Source: Bolinopsis microptera (Eukaryota; Ctenophora; Tentaculata; Lobata; Bolinopsidae). Taken from it: a stretch of DNA of 64,000 bases. Location: positions 17,044,945 to 17,108,944 of the forward strand of contig NC_087079.1 of assembly GCF_026151205.1 (NCBI RefSeq), given 5' to 3'. The notes beneath the pieces are model-generated. The model was given only the letters and a program-made list of their open reading frames with translations, did not search any database and had not been told where the DNA came from. Both the position numbers and the translations under genes were made by a program. Shown piece by piece: positions 35,201 through 43,119 of the stretch (the stretch's first letter is position 1; every line of letters starts with the position of its first letter).

Positions 35201-38200
35201 TTTAACGTGGTTTTTAAGGCACCTGAATATGGCGATTTCGGGTTTTTTACCGAATTTCGTATAACAGTGCTGGCGCGTATTTTATGCAAATTTCTTAAAA
35301 ATCTCCACATAACTATTTCTTATTTCTGTCATCTTTGACATCAAATTAGAATGTTTTGAACTAAAAATAAATCTGCAAAACGACTTCCGATGAGTCTTAA
35401 TGCCTGAAAAACTCCTGCCGGAGGCGGCGGCCTTTGGCCGCCGCCTCCGGCCGGAGTGCACGCTTCGCGTGCACGAAGGAGGCTTCCAACGTGTACCAAA
35501 GGGGGTGTAATAGTAAAGGAGTTATAATAGTAAAGGGGGTATAATAGTAAAGGGGGTACATAGTATACCCCCAATAAAGACAACGCTCGTGCTTGCCAGC
35601 ACTGTGATGTATTTTTCCCTACTCTTGCCGATGGCAAAAAGATCGTAGGGAATAAGTAATCGGGTTTGGATATATGAGGTGGCCCGACGGTCCTACGGTG
35701 ACGACAAAAGTCTGCTCCTTCGCAATATAGACCACTCCCCTATAATTACGTGTATAACTATAAAAGAAGTCTATTTTACGCGCGCGACGCCAGTTATGTG
35801 TTAATTAATTACAGGCATAGCAACCAGTTTTTGGTGCTTGACGACTGTTACATAGGTTTCCATCGGGTTACAATTTATTCTAATTCATCAATATAGCATA
35901 TTAGTCATCTGAGCGAATCAATCATCAATATAAGTGTTATTTTGGTGACACAAGCTTAATAAATTACCGAGTGATAAAATTCAGCAAGTCAAAACAAATT
36001 AAATTATGATATCAGCTGATAAACTCGTGGCTGATTATTTAACAGTCGATCGACACTGAATGGTCGAATAAGCATGAAAATTTATTAGTTTATGTTAGAT
36101 ACAAATAATAACTAAGAAGTAAGATGAGACAGAATATTTTATTACAGTCAATAAAGTTGGCATACGATGCAATAATATGACGTGACATGATACGCATCGT
36201 TAACATGAAACAAAACCGCGCAAAATATAAAATGATCTACAACCAAACCAGGCCACATACAGATGCGCGCGACACCTCAGATGCGCGCAGAATTTTTCAA
36301 GTTCTGCACGCCTAATATAATATACACGATTATCACGTGCGCCAAACACCACTCTGGGATACAATAAAGTAGAACAATTACATGCAGTAGGGAAATTTGA
36401 TCGTGCGTGGTGTTACCCGTACCGCGGCGAAATTCTTGTTTTTTCCTTGTTTTTTTAAATTAAAAAAAAAAAAACATATGTTATTATTATTATAATATAT
36501 TTTTTCATGGAAGATAAGTGTTCTAACAGTTAACCCCCTTCACGAGAGTCTTTAAGGGGGCCGGGGGGGGGCGTCTTCATCGAAATTGATTTTATAGTTG
36601 TTTCTGGTAGAGGGGAGTGATATTTTATAGTTGTTTTTGGTCCCATGGAAAAAATATTGTTCCTAGCCGAAATTATCGCCGGTTAAAGGTCAGCGATTAT
36701 GAGTAATTGTATTGCGCGAGCGATTTTCAATCACGCGTCTTGAAAATCGAGTCTAAAAATCTACCTTCTCCTACATTATTGAAAGTGGTCACGTGACTAT
36801 AACCTTATACAGGTCACGTGACTGTAACCTTATACAGGTCACGTGACTGTAACCTTATACAGGTCACGTGACTGTAACCTTATACAGGTCACGTGACTGT
36901 AACCTTATACAGGTCACGTGACTATAACCTTATACAGGTCACGTGACTGTAACCTTATACAGGTCACGTGACTGTAACCTTATACAGGTCACGTGACTGT
37001 AACCTTATACAGGTCACGTGACTGTAACCTTATACAGGTCACGTGACTGTAACCTTATACAGGTCACGTGACTGTAACCTTATACAGGTCACGTGACTGT
37101 AACCTTATACAGGTGAAGTGACTGTAACCTTATACAGGTCACGTGACTGTAACCTTATACAGGTCACGTGACTGTAACTTTATACAGGTCACGTGACTGT
37201 AACCTTATACAGGTCACGTGACTGTAACCTTATACAGGTCACGTGACTGTAACATTATACAGGTCACGTGACTGTAACCTTATACAGGTCACGTGACTAT
37301 AACCTTATACAGGTCACGTGACTATAACCTTATACAGGTCACGTGACTGTAACCTTATACAGGTCACGTGACTGTAACCTTATACAGGTCACGTGACTGT
37401 AACCTTATACAGGTCACGTGACTGTAACCTTATACAGGTCACGTGACTGTAACCTTATACAGGTCACGTGACTGTAACCTTATACAGATGAAGTGACTGT
37501 AACCTTATACAGGTCACGTGACTGTAACCTTATACAGATGAAGTGACTGTAACCTTATACAGGTCACGTGACTGTAACCTTATACAGGTCACGTGACTGT
37601 AACCTTATACAGGTCACGTGACTGTAACCTTATACAGGTCACGTGACTGTAACCTTATACAGGTCACGTGACTGTAACCTTATACAGGTCACGTGACTGT
37701 AACCTTATACAGGTCACGTGACTGTAACCTTATACAGGTCACGTGACTGTAACCTTATACAGGTCACGTGACTGTAACCTTATACAGGTCACGTGACTGT
37801 AACTTTATACAGGTCACGTGACTGTAACCTTATACAGGTCACGTGACTGTAACCTTATACAGGTCACGTGACTGTAACCTTATACAGGTCACGTGACTGT
37901 AACCTTATACAGGTCACGTGACTGTAACCTTATACAGGTCACGTGACTGTAACCTTATACAGGTCACGTGACTGTAACCTTATACAGGTCACGTGACTGT
38001 AACCTTATACAGGTCACGTGACTGTAACCTTATACAGGTCACGTGACTGTAACCTTATACAGGTCACGTGACTGTAACCTTATACAGGTCACGTGACTGT
38101 AACCTTATACAGGTCACGTGACTGTAACCTTATACAGGTCACGTGACTGTAACCTTATACAGGTCACGTGACTGTAACCTTATACAGGTCACGTGACTGT

Positions 38201-38969
38201 AACCTTATACAGGTCACGTGACTGTAACCTTATACAGGTCACGTGACTGTAACTTTATACAGGTCACGTGACTGTAACCTTATACAGGTCACGTGACTGT
38301 AACCTTATACAGGTCACGTGACTGTAACCTTATACAGGTCACGTGACTGTAACCTTATACAGGTCACGTGACTGTAACCTTATACAGGTCACGTGACTGT
38401 AACCTTATACAGGTCACGTGACTGTAACCTTATACAGGTCACGTGACTGTAACCTTATACAGGTGAAGTGACTGTAACCTTATACAGGTCACGTGACTGT
38501 AACCTTATACAGGTCACGTGACTGTAACCTTATACAGGTCACGTGACTGTAACCTTATACAGGTCACGTGACTGTAACCTTATACAGGTCACGTGACTGT
38601 AACCTTATACAGGTCACGTGACTGTAACCTTATACAGGTCACGAGACTGTAACCTTATACAGGTCACGTGACTGTAACCTTATACAGGTCACGTGACTGT
38701 AACCTTATACAGGTCACGTGACTGTAACCTTATACAGGTCACGTGACTGTAACCTTATACAGGTCACGTGACTGTAACCTTATACAGGTGAAGTGACGAG
38801 TGGATCCCCCTCGCCGTGTAGTGGACTGAACATCGCAATGGCTTACGTGGACAGCAAGTACATAAAGAACGGCACCCCCTTACTTGTTCAAGTTAGGAAG
38901 AGGGTGTTTCCCGCCACTAAAGTAACCATGCCCTTCGTACCTACTCAATACTACAATCCGCCTAAATGA
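17193..38969 (+). CDS. AMT: Aminomethyltransferase, mitochondrial (glycine cleavage system T protein), nine exons
   Basis: The T protein takes the aminomethyl group from lipoylated H protein and, with tetrahydrofolate, releases ammonia and makes 5,10-methylene-THF in the mitochondrial matrix. Exons: 17193-17275, 19622-about 19746, 24128-24212, 25988-26151, 27534-27615, 30317-30459, 31102-31285, 32589-32750, 38788-38969. Exons 3-9 join in frame (1002 nt, 333 residues plus TGA). With exons 1-2 the protein is near 404 residues, as usual for AMT. Diagnostic blocks: [78 protein letters not shown]. Exons 1 and 2 carry indels. Four exons have tandem arrays over their acceptors. AATAAA lies at 39014-39019. 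Confidence 0.9.
17276..19621. other. AMT intron 1: no gene seen, dispersed repeat before exon 2
   Basis: AT-rich intron. Short frames at 18402-18800 have no recognisable domain. Positions 19340-19600 look like a dispersed element: CpG-rich ACGCGCGCGTTTT, then sequence whose minus strand reads [17 protein letters not shown]. It ends close to the exon 2 acceptor. Confidence 0.5.
19622..19746 (+). CDS. AMT: AMT exon 2: N-terminal FAGW region, with several indels
   Basis: Acceptor GATTGTTTCAG is followed by LTKTS. After that, AMT motifs appear in shifting frames: EFHQKK, KGGK, KMVDFA, then WALPV and finally SHLHTRR/QHLHTRR. In intact AMT these form one continuous block (LYDFH...GGKMV.FAGW.LPVQY...SHLHTR). 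The shifts fall mostly in homopolymers (A-runs, CCC), and one codon reads TGA where Gly is expected. No GT follows HTRR directly, so the donor is unclear. Either consensus errors or a damaged allele would explain this. Confidence 0.65.
19747..22640. other. AMT intron 2, first part: repeats and G-rich tract
   Basis: 21068-21300 is a dispersed element whose reverse complement is at 33290-33520. 21890-22035 is a strongly G-rich tract with many runs of three or more G, capable of quadruplex formation; the Gly-rich frame over it is low-complexity. Poly(G) also occurs at 20552-20582 and 21731-21746. No further AMT exon is needed here by phase. Confidence 0.55.
22642..23487 (+). mobile_element. L2-like LINE fragment: C-terminal part of ORF2
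   Basis: A 281-codon frame matches the end of LINE reverse transcriptases: [91 protein letters not shown]. The fingers, the YADD palm motif and the endonuclease are absent, so it is 5'-truncated, as usual for LINE copies. It sits in sense orientation in AMT intron 2. The undamaged frame suggests a fairly recent insertion. Confidence 0.88.
23488..24022. other. AMT intron 2, end: LINE 3'UTR and AT-rich DNA
   Basis: Follows the LINE fragment; AT-rich, including a TTATTATTATT stretch at 23685-23700 that could be its tail. No gene. Confidence 0.4.
24023..24142 (+). repeat. 35-bp x3 tandem repeat spanning the AMT exon 3 acceptor
   Basis: Three copies of a 35-bp unit place acceptors (TCTCTCTCAG) at 24057, 24092 and 24127. 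Each unit contains the first 15 nt of exon 3 (GGTGTTAGCATATTC) plus about 20 nt of intron end. Because 35 is not a multiple of three, only the last acceptor keeps the frame into FDVSHM. Confidence 0.9.
24128..24212 (+). CDS. AMT: AMT exon 3
   Basis: Encodes [12 protein letters not shown]...KFIESIL. FDVSHM is the conserved substrate-pocket segment of the T protein family. It starts in phase 0, ends in phase 1 at CTTG|GTAAAT, and joins exon 4 as ...[18 protein letters not shown]. Confidence 0.9.
24238..24679. repeat. 26-bp minisatellite, 17 copies, in AMT intron 3
   Basis: The unit GTAGCTAGCCGGCTATTATA plus TCGTTT contains the palindromes GCTAGC and AGCCGGCT. Copies differ only by a C/G at one site and a slightly divergent last unit. 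The array begins 25 nt after the exon 3 donor, so it fills most of this short intron. Confidence 0.95.
24733..26040 (+). repeat. 69-bp x19 tandem repeat spanning the AMT exon 4 acceptor
   Basis: Exactly 18 periods of 69 bp separate the first possible exon start (24746) from the last (25988). Each unit has 56 nt of exon ([19 protein letters not shown]) and 13 nt of intron end (AATTGTATTTCAG). All 19 copies are in one open frame with no stop and no internal GT donor, so each adds a usable acceptor and 23 residues if read through. The exon-end/intron joint makes CTAAC, a branch-point consensus. Two variable sites define three unit types in an ordered pattern. Confidence 0.97.
25988..26151 (+). 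CDS. AMT: AMT exon 4
   Basis: From the last acceptor of the 69-bp array the exon encodes [20 protein letters not shown], then [25 protein letters not shown] and FAHIS, matching the T protein substrate-binding region. Donor AGT|GTAAGT. Using the first acceptor instead would insert 414 residues in frame. Confidence 0.93.
26203..26550. repeat. Poly(G) run and dispersed intronic element (copy A)
   Basis: A G-run at 26203-26228 precedes ATATTAAAGTATATTAAAGT and about 300 bp of similar sequence, also found at 31325-31650 after exon 7. Shared blocks include CAAAATCGG, TACATGAATTTACATCCAGT and CCATATTTGG variants. Both copies lie 50-90 bp downstream of an AMT donor. Confidence 0.75.
26557..27417. 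repeat. 16-bp minisatellite, about 55 copies, in AMT intron 4
   Basis: The unit is CTTAACCATGTCACAA, with CATAA variants and a few 10-bp short units. Each full copy contains CTTAAC, which fits the animal branch-point consensus YTNAY. The array ends 116 bp before the exon 5 acceptor and does not cover it. Confidence 0.95.
27534..27615 (+). CDS. AMT: AMT exon 5
   Basis: Acceptor TGTTGTTCAG; encodes [17 protein letters not shown] and then [10 protein letters not shown]. Donor CAGG|GTGAGG, phase 1. The spacing from KD-FAHIS to LIAVQGP equals that of other AMT proteins, so no exon is missing here. Confidence 0.9.
27616..28760. other. AMT intron 5, first part: G/C runs, no gene
   Basis: AT-rich intron sequence with poly(G) at 28170-28187 and poly(C) at 28664-28681. 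GGTACTAA and GACCCACCC motifs recur on both sides, suggesting a degenerate dispersed element. Frames here are translations of these tracts. Confidence 0.5.
28761..29099 (-). mobile_element. LINE reverse transcriptase C-terminal fragment
   Basis: Minus-strand frame with [29 protein letters not shown] and [11 protein letters not shown], the characteristic end of LINE ORF2 proteins. It is only about 110 residues and lies antisense in AMT intron 5. A short tandem duplication (GGTCTATAAACCACGACGTA) follows at 29106-29170. Confidence 0.75.
29190..30315. other. AMT intron 5, second part: dispersed repeats
   Basis: Positions 29340-29460 match 35355-35610 (TAATGCCTGAAAAA..AAAGGGGGTATAATAGTA). Positions 29740-29905 match the 3' end of the LINE at 48590-48835, including TTGATTCTAATTCTAATTCT. 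Positions 29919-30040 match 35610-35740 in reverse complement. A C-run (about 30277-30288) stands 28 bp before the exon 6 acceptor. No gene other than AMT is seen. Confidence 0.65.
30317..30459 (+). CDS. AMT: AMT exon 6
   Basis: Acceptor ATCATACAG. Completes the Gly codon of AVQGP and encodes [20 protein letters not shown], then [20 protein letters not shown] and DGVE. The [11 protein letters not shown] motif is the T protein folate-region signature. Donor GAG|GTAAGT, phase 0. Confidence 0.93.
30578..31123 (+). repeat. 63-bp x9 tandem repeat spanning the AMT exon 7 acceptor
   Basis: Possible exon starts run from 30598 to 31102, exactly eight periods of 63 bp. A unit is 43 nt of exon ([14 protein letters not shown]) plus TAACCTTCATTCTTTTCCAG, so the joint GAC|TAAC again makes CTAAC 18 nt before AG. 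All copies are in frame without stops, adding 21 residues each if retained. Units differ mainly by ATCTCA versus ATATCA and TTTCC/TTCCC/TTTGC in the pyrimidine tract. Confidence 0.97.
31102..31285 (+). CDS. AMT: AMT exon 7
   Basis: From the last acceptor (TTCTTTTGCAG) it encodes [20 protein letters not shown], then [20 protein letters not shown] and [19 protein letters not shown]. The [18 protein letters not shown] stretch is near-invariant in AMT. Donor ATCA|GTGAGT, phase 1. Confidence 0.95.
31325..32480. other. AMT intron 7: dispersed element (copy B), repeats
   Basis: 31325-31860 is the longer copy of the ATATTAAAGTATATTAAAGT element seen at 26234. 31868-31990 repeats CAGCCCGC motifs. An (AAT)n stretch lies near 32255. 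A C-run of more than 20 bases (32477-32500) is about 90 bp upstream of exon 8. No gene other than AMT. Confidence 0.6.
32589..32750 (+). CDS. AMT: AMT exon 8
   Basis: Acceptor CCTACCACAG. Encodes [40 protein letters not shown] and LNLEGETI, matching the C-terminal barrel of AMT. Ends phase 1 before GTTTGT, a weaker donor than in the other exons. Confidence 0.93.
33659..34020. mobile_element. MITE-like foldback element with identical 145-bp arms
   Basis: The arm at 33659-33802 (starting ATTTGACCAAAACCCATAAT) is repeated as its reverse complement at 33876-34020 with no mismatch that I can find over about 144 bp. The spacer is about 73 bp. Both ends are flanked by TA-rich DNA, compatible with TA target sites as in Tc1/mariner-derived MITEs. 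No coding capacity. Confidence 0.9.
35418..35474. repeat. Two perfect GC-rich hairpins
   Basis: CCGGAGGCGGCGGCC-TTT-GGCCGCCGCCTCCGG has a 15-bp stem and 3-nt loop (35418-35450). GTGCACGC-TTC-GCGTGCAC has an 8-bp stem (35456-35474). They interrupt a dispersed repeat that is uninterrupted at 29390-29400. Confidence 0.9.
36788..38787 (+). repeat. 25-bp x80 minisatellite ending exactly at the AMT exon 9 acceptor
   Basis: The 2000 bp are exactly 80 units of GTCACGTGACTGTAACCTTA plus TACAG. Every unit ends in TTATACAG, identical to the authentic acceptor at 38787. The exon begins GTGAAGTGAC, and four internal units (near 37113, 37488, 37538, 38463) carry GTGAAGTGAC or ATGAAGTGAC in place of GTCACGTGAC, so the unit derives from the splice junction. 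Upstream acceptors would shift frame or meet TGA, so only the last one gives AMT. GTCACGTGAC is a perfect 10-bp palindrome. Confidence 0.97.
38788..38969 (+). CDS. AMT: AMT exon 9 (C-terminus)
   Basis: Encodes [20 protein letters not shown], then [20 protein letters not shown] and [16 protein letters not shown], ending in TGA at 38967-38969. The VTSG..SP and MPFVPT.YY motifs are standard for the AMT end. AATAAA at 39014-39019 is a suitable polyadenylation signal. Confidence 0.95.
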
Positions 38970-40882
38970 CGTGTTTTACAGTAAACTAATTGGATATTAG
39001 CCTTCTTGCAATTAATAAAGTTGTATTTAGGGTATTTGTTTTACATAAATTTTGAAGCATTTGGATTATTTCGTTACATTAGATTTTGCGTAACTTTAGT
39101 GAGATTAACTCTATGAGAGACTCTCCAAATTTATCTCATTCATATTCCAGAGTTATGAGACTCATTCTTCTTTCATTGCCCTTTTGAAAGCCTAACCATT
39201 CTTGTCAATATTTGTGTTATTCCACGCTAACTACTCAATGATGAGTTTCGATGTCAGGTTATTCCGTTGCAGCGTAGCCAACTTACTGCAACAGTTGGAA
39301 ATTAAAGATATCGTTTGAATGATAAATTTCAAGTTGAAATTGAGATATTATATACTCGTGGTGTTGATACTTAACTCATAAGTTGTTTCTTGTTTATGCA
39401 CTCATAATTAATACCATCAGAACTATTTTCGAATTTTAAAATGATTCTAAGGTTTTTTTACACATTTTTAAGATTACAGATGTTTCAGTTTACTATAAGT
39501 ATACCACAATATTTTTGTCGTGTCTAGCTTTTTGTTAGGAAGTCAGCAAAATTGTTGTTCATTCTATGTGAAATAGGTAAATGATAGCAATGCCAATAAC
39601 AGCAACAAGAGACTTAGATATTGAAATACCTAGTGGTCATATAACGGCAAGACTGAAATTTCAAATTGCATCAATAGAATAAATCAACATAATACATTAT
39701 TGGTTGCAAGCTCTGATCATTTCATGATATCATGCTTAATAATAATATCCGCGAAACCACAATTAATTCCCATCAAATTAAGCAGGGCCGTAATTTGTAA
39801 TTCCGAAGCGAGGCTGGCTCCGGTTTGCCCCAGCGGGGTCTTGGGCGGAGTCCCGGTTACTGGGCGGCGCTCTGCCAGTCATTCTATGTAATAAGCGCCA
39901 TGAGTTGGTAAAGAATTTTTTGTCTCTGATTTTGATAAATTTGATACCAAAAGTTGCCTCTAACTGTGAATAATGAAAATTCACCGTGTAGCAAGATAAC
40001 AGATAACAAGATAACAGATAACGTCGAGCTGTATAGTATGTGGGCCTCCTGTACGTGTATTGCAAGAATGTACAAAGGTCGAAAAATGGGTAATTTATTG
40101 CTTAAAATGCCTATAACTCCTAAAATATTGAATATTTTGAAATAATTCTTACAGGATCGTAATAAGCTTAGTCAGATGCAACTTCTGGTACCAAAGTTAT
40201 AGTATTTGAAGGACCAAATTTTTCAACATTTTTTCAAAACTTCATACAAGGTCCTTCCTTGTGTTCAGATTAACAATTTTTGAAAACAATTTTCCTTTAA
40301 ATCTTAAAATATAAGTACTAAAAGTTATAAATTGACATGTCAATTCATTGCAGCTCGGCGATGCACAGTAGCGCATCTCGCCGATCTAGCGAGTACAGTA
40401 GCCTCATTCAGCTTAAACGCATCGCGCTACAATTATATAAATAAAAGTTTCGTCTCGATTTAATTGACGATGTCAATTCATGGCAGCTCGGCGCGGCACA
40501 GTAGCGCATCTCGCCGATCTGTCGCTGTGAGAAGCCTTATTGAGTGCGCGGCGCGGCACAGTAACGCATCGCGCTACAAGTCTCGATGAGCTGATTACGA
40601 TGCCATAAATAATTATGTGATAACAACTAAATAGGTGAAAGTTATAGGCCAAAAACTAAAGTTTGCGCGAAAAAATCACGCGCGGCGAACAAGCGTCGTG
40701 TACAGTGTAGCATTTTTAGCGAAAATTGCTACACGGTGGATTTGTTTTATTAACATTTTTAGACAACTTTTGGTACCAAATTTATCGAAATCGGAGAAAA
40801 AAGTTCCGTGCTCACGCTCAGCACTTATTACACTGACTACTAAATCTAATCTCTATTCGGCTCGATGATTATGAATTCACAT
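38970..40882. other. Intergenic; 3'UTR of AMT then direct duplication
   Basis: The AMT 3'UTR ends soon after 39020. A sequence of about 110-130 bp is directly duplicated at 40332-40440 and 40466-40582, sharing TGTCAATTCAT, GCAGCTCGGCG and CACAGTAGCGCATCTCGCCG. Positions 39785-39885 form a short CpG-rich island without a frame. A small hairpin GTGTAGCA/TGCTACAC lies near 40705-40735. No gene seen. Confidence 0.55.
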
Positions 40883-41054
40883 AACCATGTGCTTTCGCGC
40901 CGCTGCGGTCGCGCTTGTTTCACAAGTGAGGCGGGCGCGCGATACTGCAAGCGCAAGGGTTGCTCTATCCAGAGCCCTTGCGCTTGCAGTAGCGCGCGCC
41001 CGCCTCACGACTTGTGAAACAAGCGCGCCCGAAGTGGCGCGAAAGCACATGGTT
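40883..41054. repeat. CpG-rich inverted repeat (about 75-bp arms)
   Basis: AACCATGTGCTTTCGCGCC at 40883 is complementary to GGCGCGAAAGCACATGGTT ending 41054. The arms continue inwards through CTTGTTTCACAAG, GCGGGCGCGCG and CTGCAAGCGCAAGGG, with few mismatches and a short loop near 40965. No coding frame. A third partial copy of the inner sequence follows at 41060-41083. Confidence 0.9.
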
Positions 41055-41121
41055 AGGTGAAGCGCAAGGGCTCTGGGTAGAGCAAGATTATGAACATAAA
41101 TATAATAGCCTAAGATCCCCA

Positions 41122-41530
41122 GGTAAAGTCTCGGTCACTGTCAGCGCTCCTACTAAATCGCTCGCCCAAATTTTAAGAAAATTCTTGTGAAAAGGCCGGC
41201 CCTTTGGGCATGAAAGTGATCTGGATCGGTCGCGGTGTATTTTGGACGCTGATTCCGAATCACCCCCATGACGTAGGGTTAAAATGCTTCCCTGGAGAGT
41301 TATGGGCAAAAAACCGTTTTGGTCACGTGACAGGCAAGTAAAATACGAATTCGATTGTTTAGGGCCCGGGTTAGGGTTAAGGTTGTGGTAAGGGTTATGG
41401 TTAGCTTCGGGGTTATGGTTAGGGTTGGGATTAGGGTTTATGTAAAACCGTTTTGTACGGCTGCAAAACCATAAAAACCAAAGTCACGAGAAATTTTTGG
41501 GCGAGCAAATTAGTAAAAGCCCACTGTCAG
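41122..41530. mobile_element. MITE-like element with degenerate telomere-like interior
   Basis: Imperfect terminal inverted repeats of about 50 bp (CTACTAAATCGCTCGCCCAA versus TTGGGCGAGCAAATTAGTAA in the opposite sense) enclose GGTTAGGGTTAAGG-type units at 41363-41440. A partial relative occurs at 2293-2450. Confidence 0.65.
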
Positions 41531-41539
41531 GGGTCGAGG

Positions 41540-43030
41540 TTGGAGGACTTCGCCGCTTCGACGCGCCGCGCAACGATCTCAATGGGTTGACACCGTCAAT
41601 CAAGGGTACGGTCGAGGAGGCGAAGCACCCGGAAAACTTTTCCATAGACCTTTTTTTCAAAAAATTAAGGATGGTTAGAAGGATGATGATTCATTTGCTC
41701 TAACCAGAGCCCTCTTGCTTGCAGTACGCGTATACACATGGCTATGTGAAATGATTCATCACTCTACACTCGACTGTAAAGTGATTTTACCTGGGACCCC
41801 AGATTATTATGTCCATAAACATAATAAAGATTCAGCGGAATGACAGGCTGAGCGTTGACCATTGTTAATGATTTGGCCCGGCGCGCGCTACTTCATACTT
41901 CGTAGCTCGTACCATCGGGCCATTTCGAGAAGAAAGCGGCGCGCGCTACTTCGAATAAATTTAGACGAGTAACATCCGTCAAGCTGAGCGTCGCCCAGTA
42001 AAATTGATTTAGCACGCTTGTGGTTAGAACTTAGAAGTGGTGGGAATTTAGGATTTGTGGAGTAGGTACTCCAGGTGCGAGAAATACAAGTTATAACTTC
42101 ATTCGTTCATTACTGTCACCAAAATGTAATTAGATCGAACGCAGAAATTAGATCGAACGCGTTCGATCTAAGAATTAGATCGAACACCGGCGCGGCTTTA
42201 AATGTATTTATAAATGGAAGACAGAGGGGCAAGAAAGAACTTTGTCAATATAGACAGTTTAGATTTGATTAATGGGTGATACTCGTAAAATATCTGTTCC
42301 ATATACAGGACCGTCGACGAGTCCAACTCGGCGCGCGTCCTGGTAGGTTGTAAACCTACAAAGATTTGAACTTGGAGCCGCAACGCCAAGGGTGATTTTC
42401 AAAATGATGAGTTTTTTTGAAGGGTTTATATATTTATTTTTATATAAAGGGTCATTGTGACATTATGTGTATACTGTTTGAAAAGTTTCTACTTCAATTA
42501 TTCCATTATTGTTACAGTATGCAAAACAATTTCGAAAACAGTTATCATTTGAACATTGAAATTACGAAACCAAAATTAATGGACCTAAAATTTGGATCTT
42601 TTATCAACGTGCAATTGCACAATGTCCATGATAAACATGTCTATGGTCGCAACCAAATCCAAGTTCAACATGAATTATAGGAAAGAAAATTTTTTTAAGG
42701 AAAGAAAAATTTTTATTTACCACAAAACAATCAATACATAATGTTATATTCATAAAAAATTCAAATTTCAATTTCAACCACATATACAGTACACCGCACA
42801 CACAGCCACAATTTTCAATTGTTCAGAAATTCGTAGGTCAGCTGTAGGCGCCGCGCACAAGATCTATTTAATTGTTATCTTACAATTACATGTCGCATTT
42901 CTTAATTACTAGAGCCAACATTTCAGAAGCAAAATAATTTACAAAATATTTCTGTCGTTCACGCAGTACAGGCCGTGAGCACTGCGATCTAATTAATATA
43001 ATAATGGAGAATAATTCTAATCAGCTACTT
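41540..43030. other. Intergenic dispersed-repeat cluster
   Basis: 41540-41610 matches 11838-11970. 41860-41990 is the reverse complement of 5140-5250. 42135-42190 contains ATTAGATCGAACG repeats including the palindrome TAGATCGAACGCGTTCGATC. 42308-42352 matches 14493-14555. No gene seen. Confidence 0.6.
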
Positions 43031-43105
43031 CCTAGACTAGGTGACACTAGGATTCGAACCCTGGACCTGCTGCACTAACCACCTGGCACCTAGCCTATTT
43101 CATCA
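43030..43105 (-). mobile_element. tRNA-derived SINE head (A and B boxes)
   Basis: On the minus strand, GGTTCGAATCC (43050-43060) is a perfect pol III B box. Upstream, TGGTTAGTGCAG (43070-43081) resembles an A box. They are spaced as in tRNA genes, but the acceptor stem does not pair, so this is a SINE head and not a tRNA gene. The body may extend to about 42990. Confidence 0.6.
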
Positions 43106-43119
43106 TTCATACTAAGGGA

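Larger units (their letters stand above)
32751..36787. other. AMT intron 8, first 4 kb: dispersed repeats and hairpins
   Basis: No second gene. Positions 33290-33520 are the reverse complement of 21068-21300. The rest is AT-rich with local repeats: a foldback element at 33659-34020, CpG hairpins at 35418-35474, and 36600-36780 matching 11540-11740. CG-containing short blocks near 36260 are isolated. Confidence 0.6.

Noticed and set aside
35341-35637. Minus-strand protein with a Gly/Pro-rich centre
   Set aside because: The centre is the inserted GC hairpin and the remainder is a dispersed repeat shared with 29.3 kb.
36788-38787. CRISPR-like array
   Set aside because: Perfect head-to-tail units with no spacers, in an animal intron.
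42308-42352. Hammerhead ribozyme (GACGAGTCCAACTCGG, also at 14505)
   Set aside because: The second core strand (CGAAA before stem III) is missing and stem II cannot be drawn with the conserved bases in place.
43030-43105. A functional tRNA gene on the minus strand
   Set aside because: B box is perfect, but no acceptor-stem pairing or anticodon arm is present; SINE head fits better.
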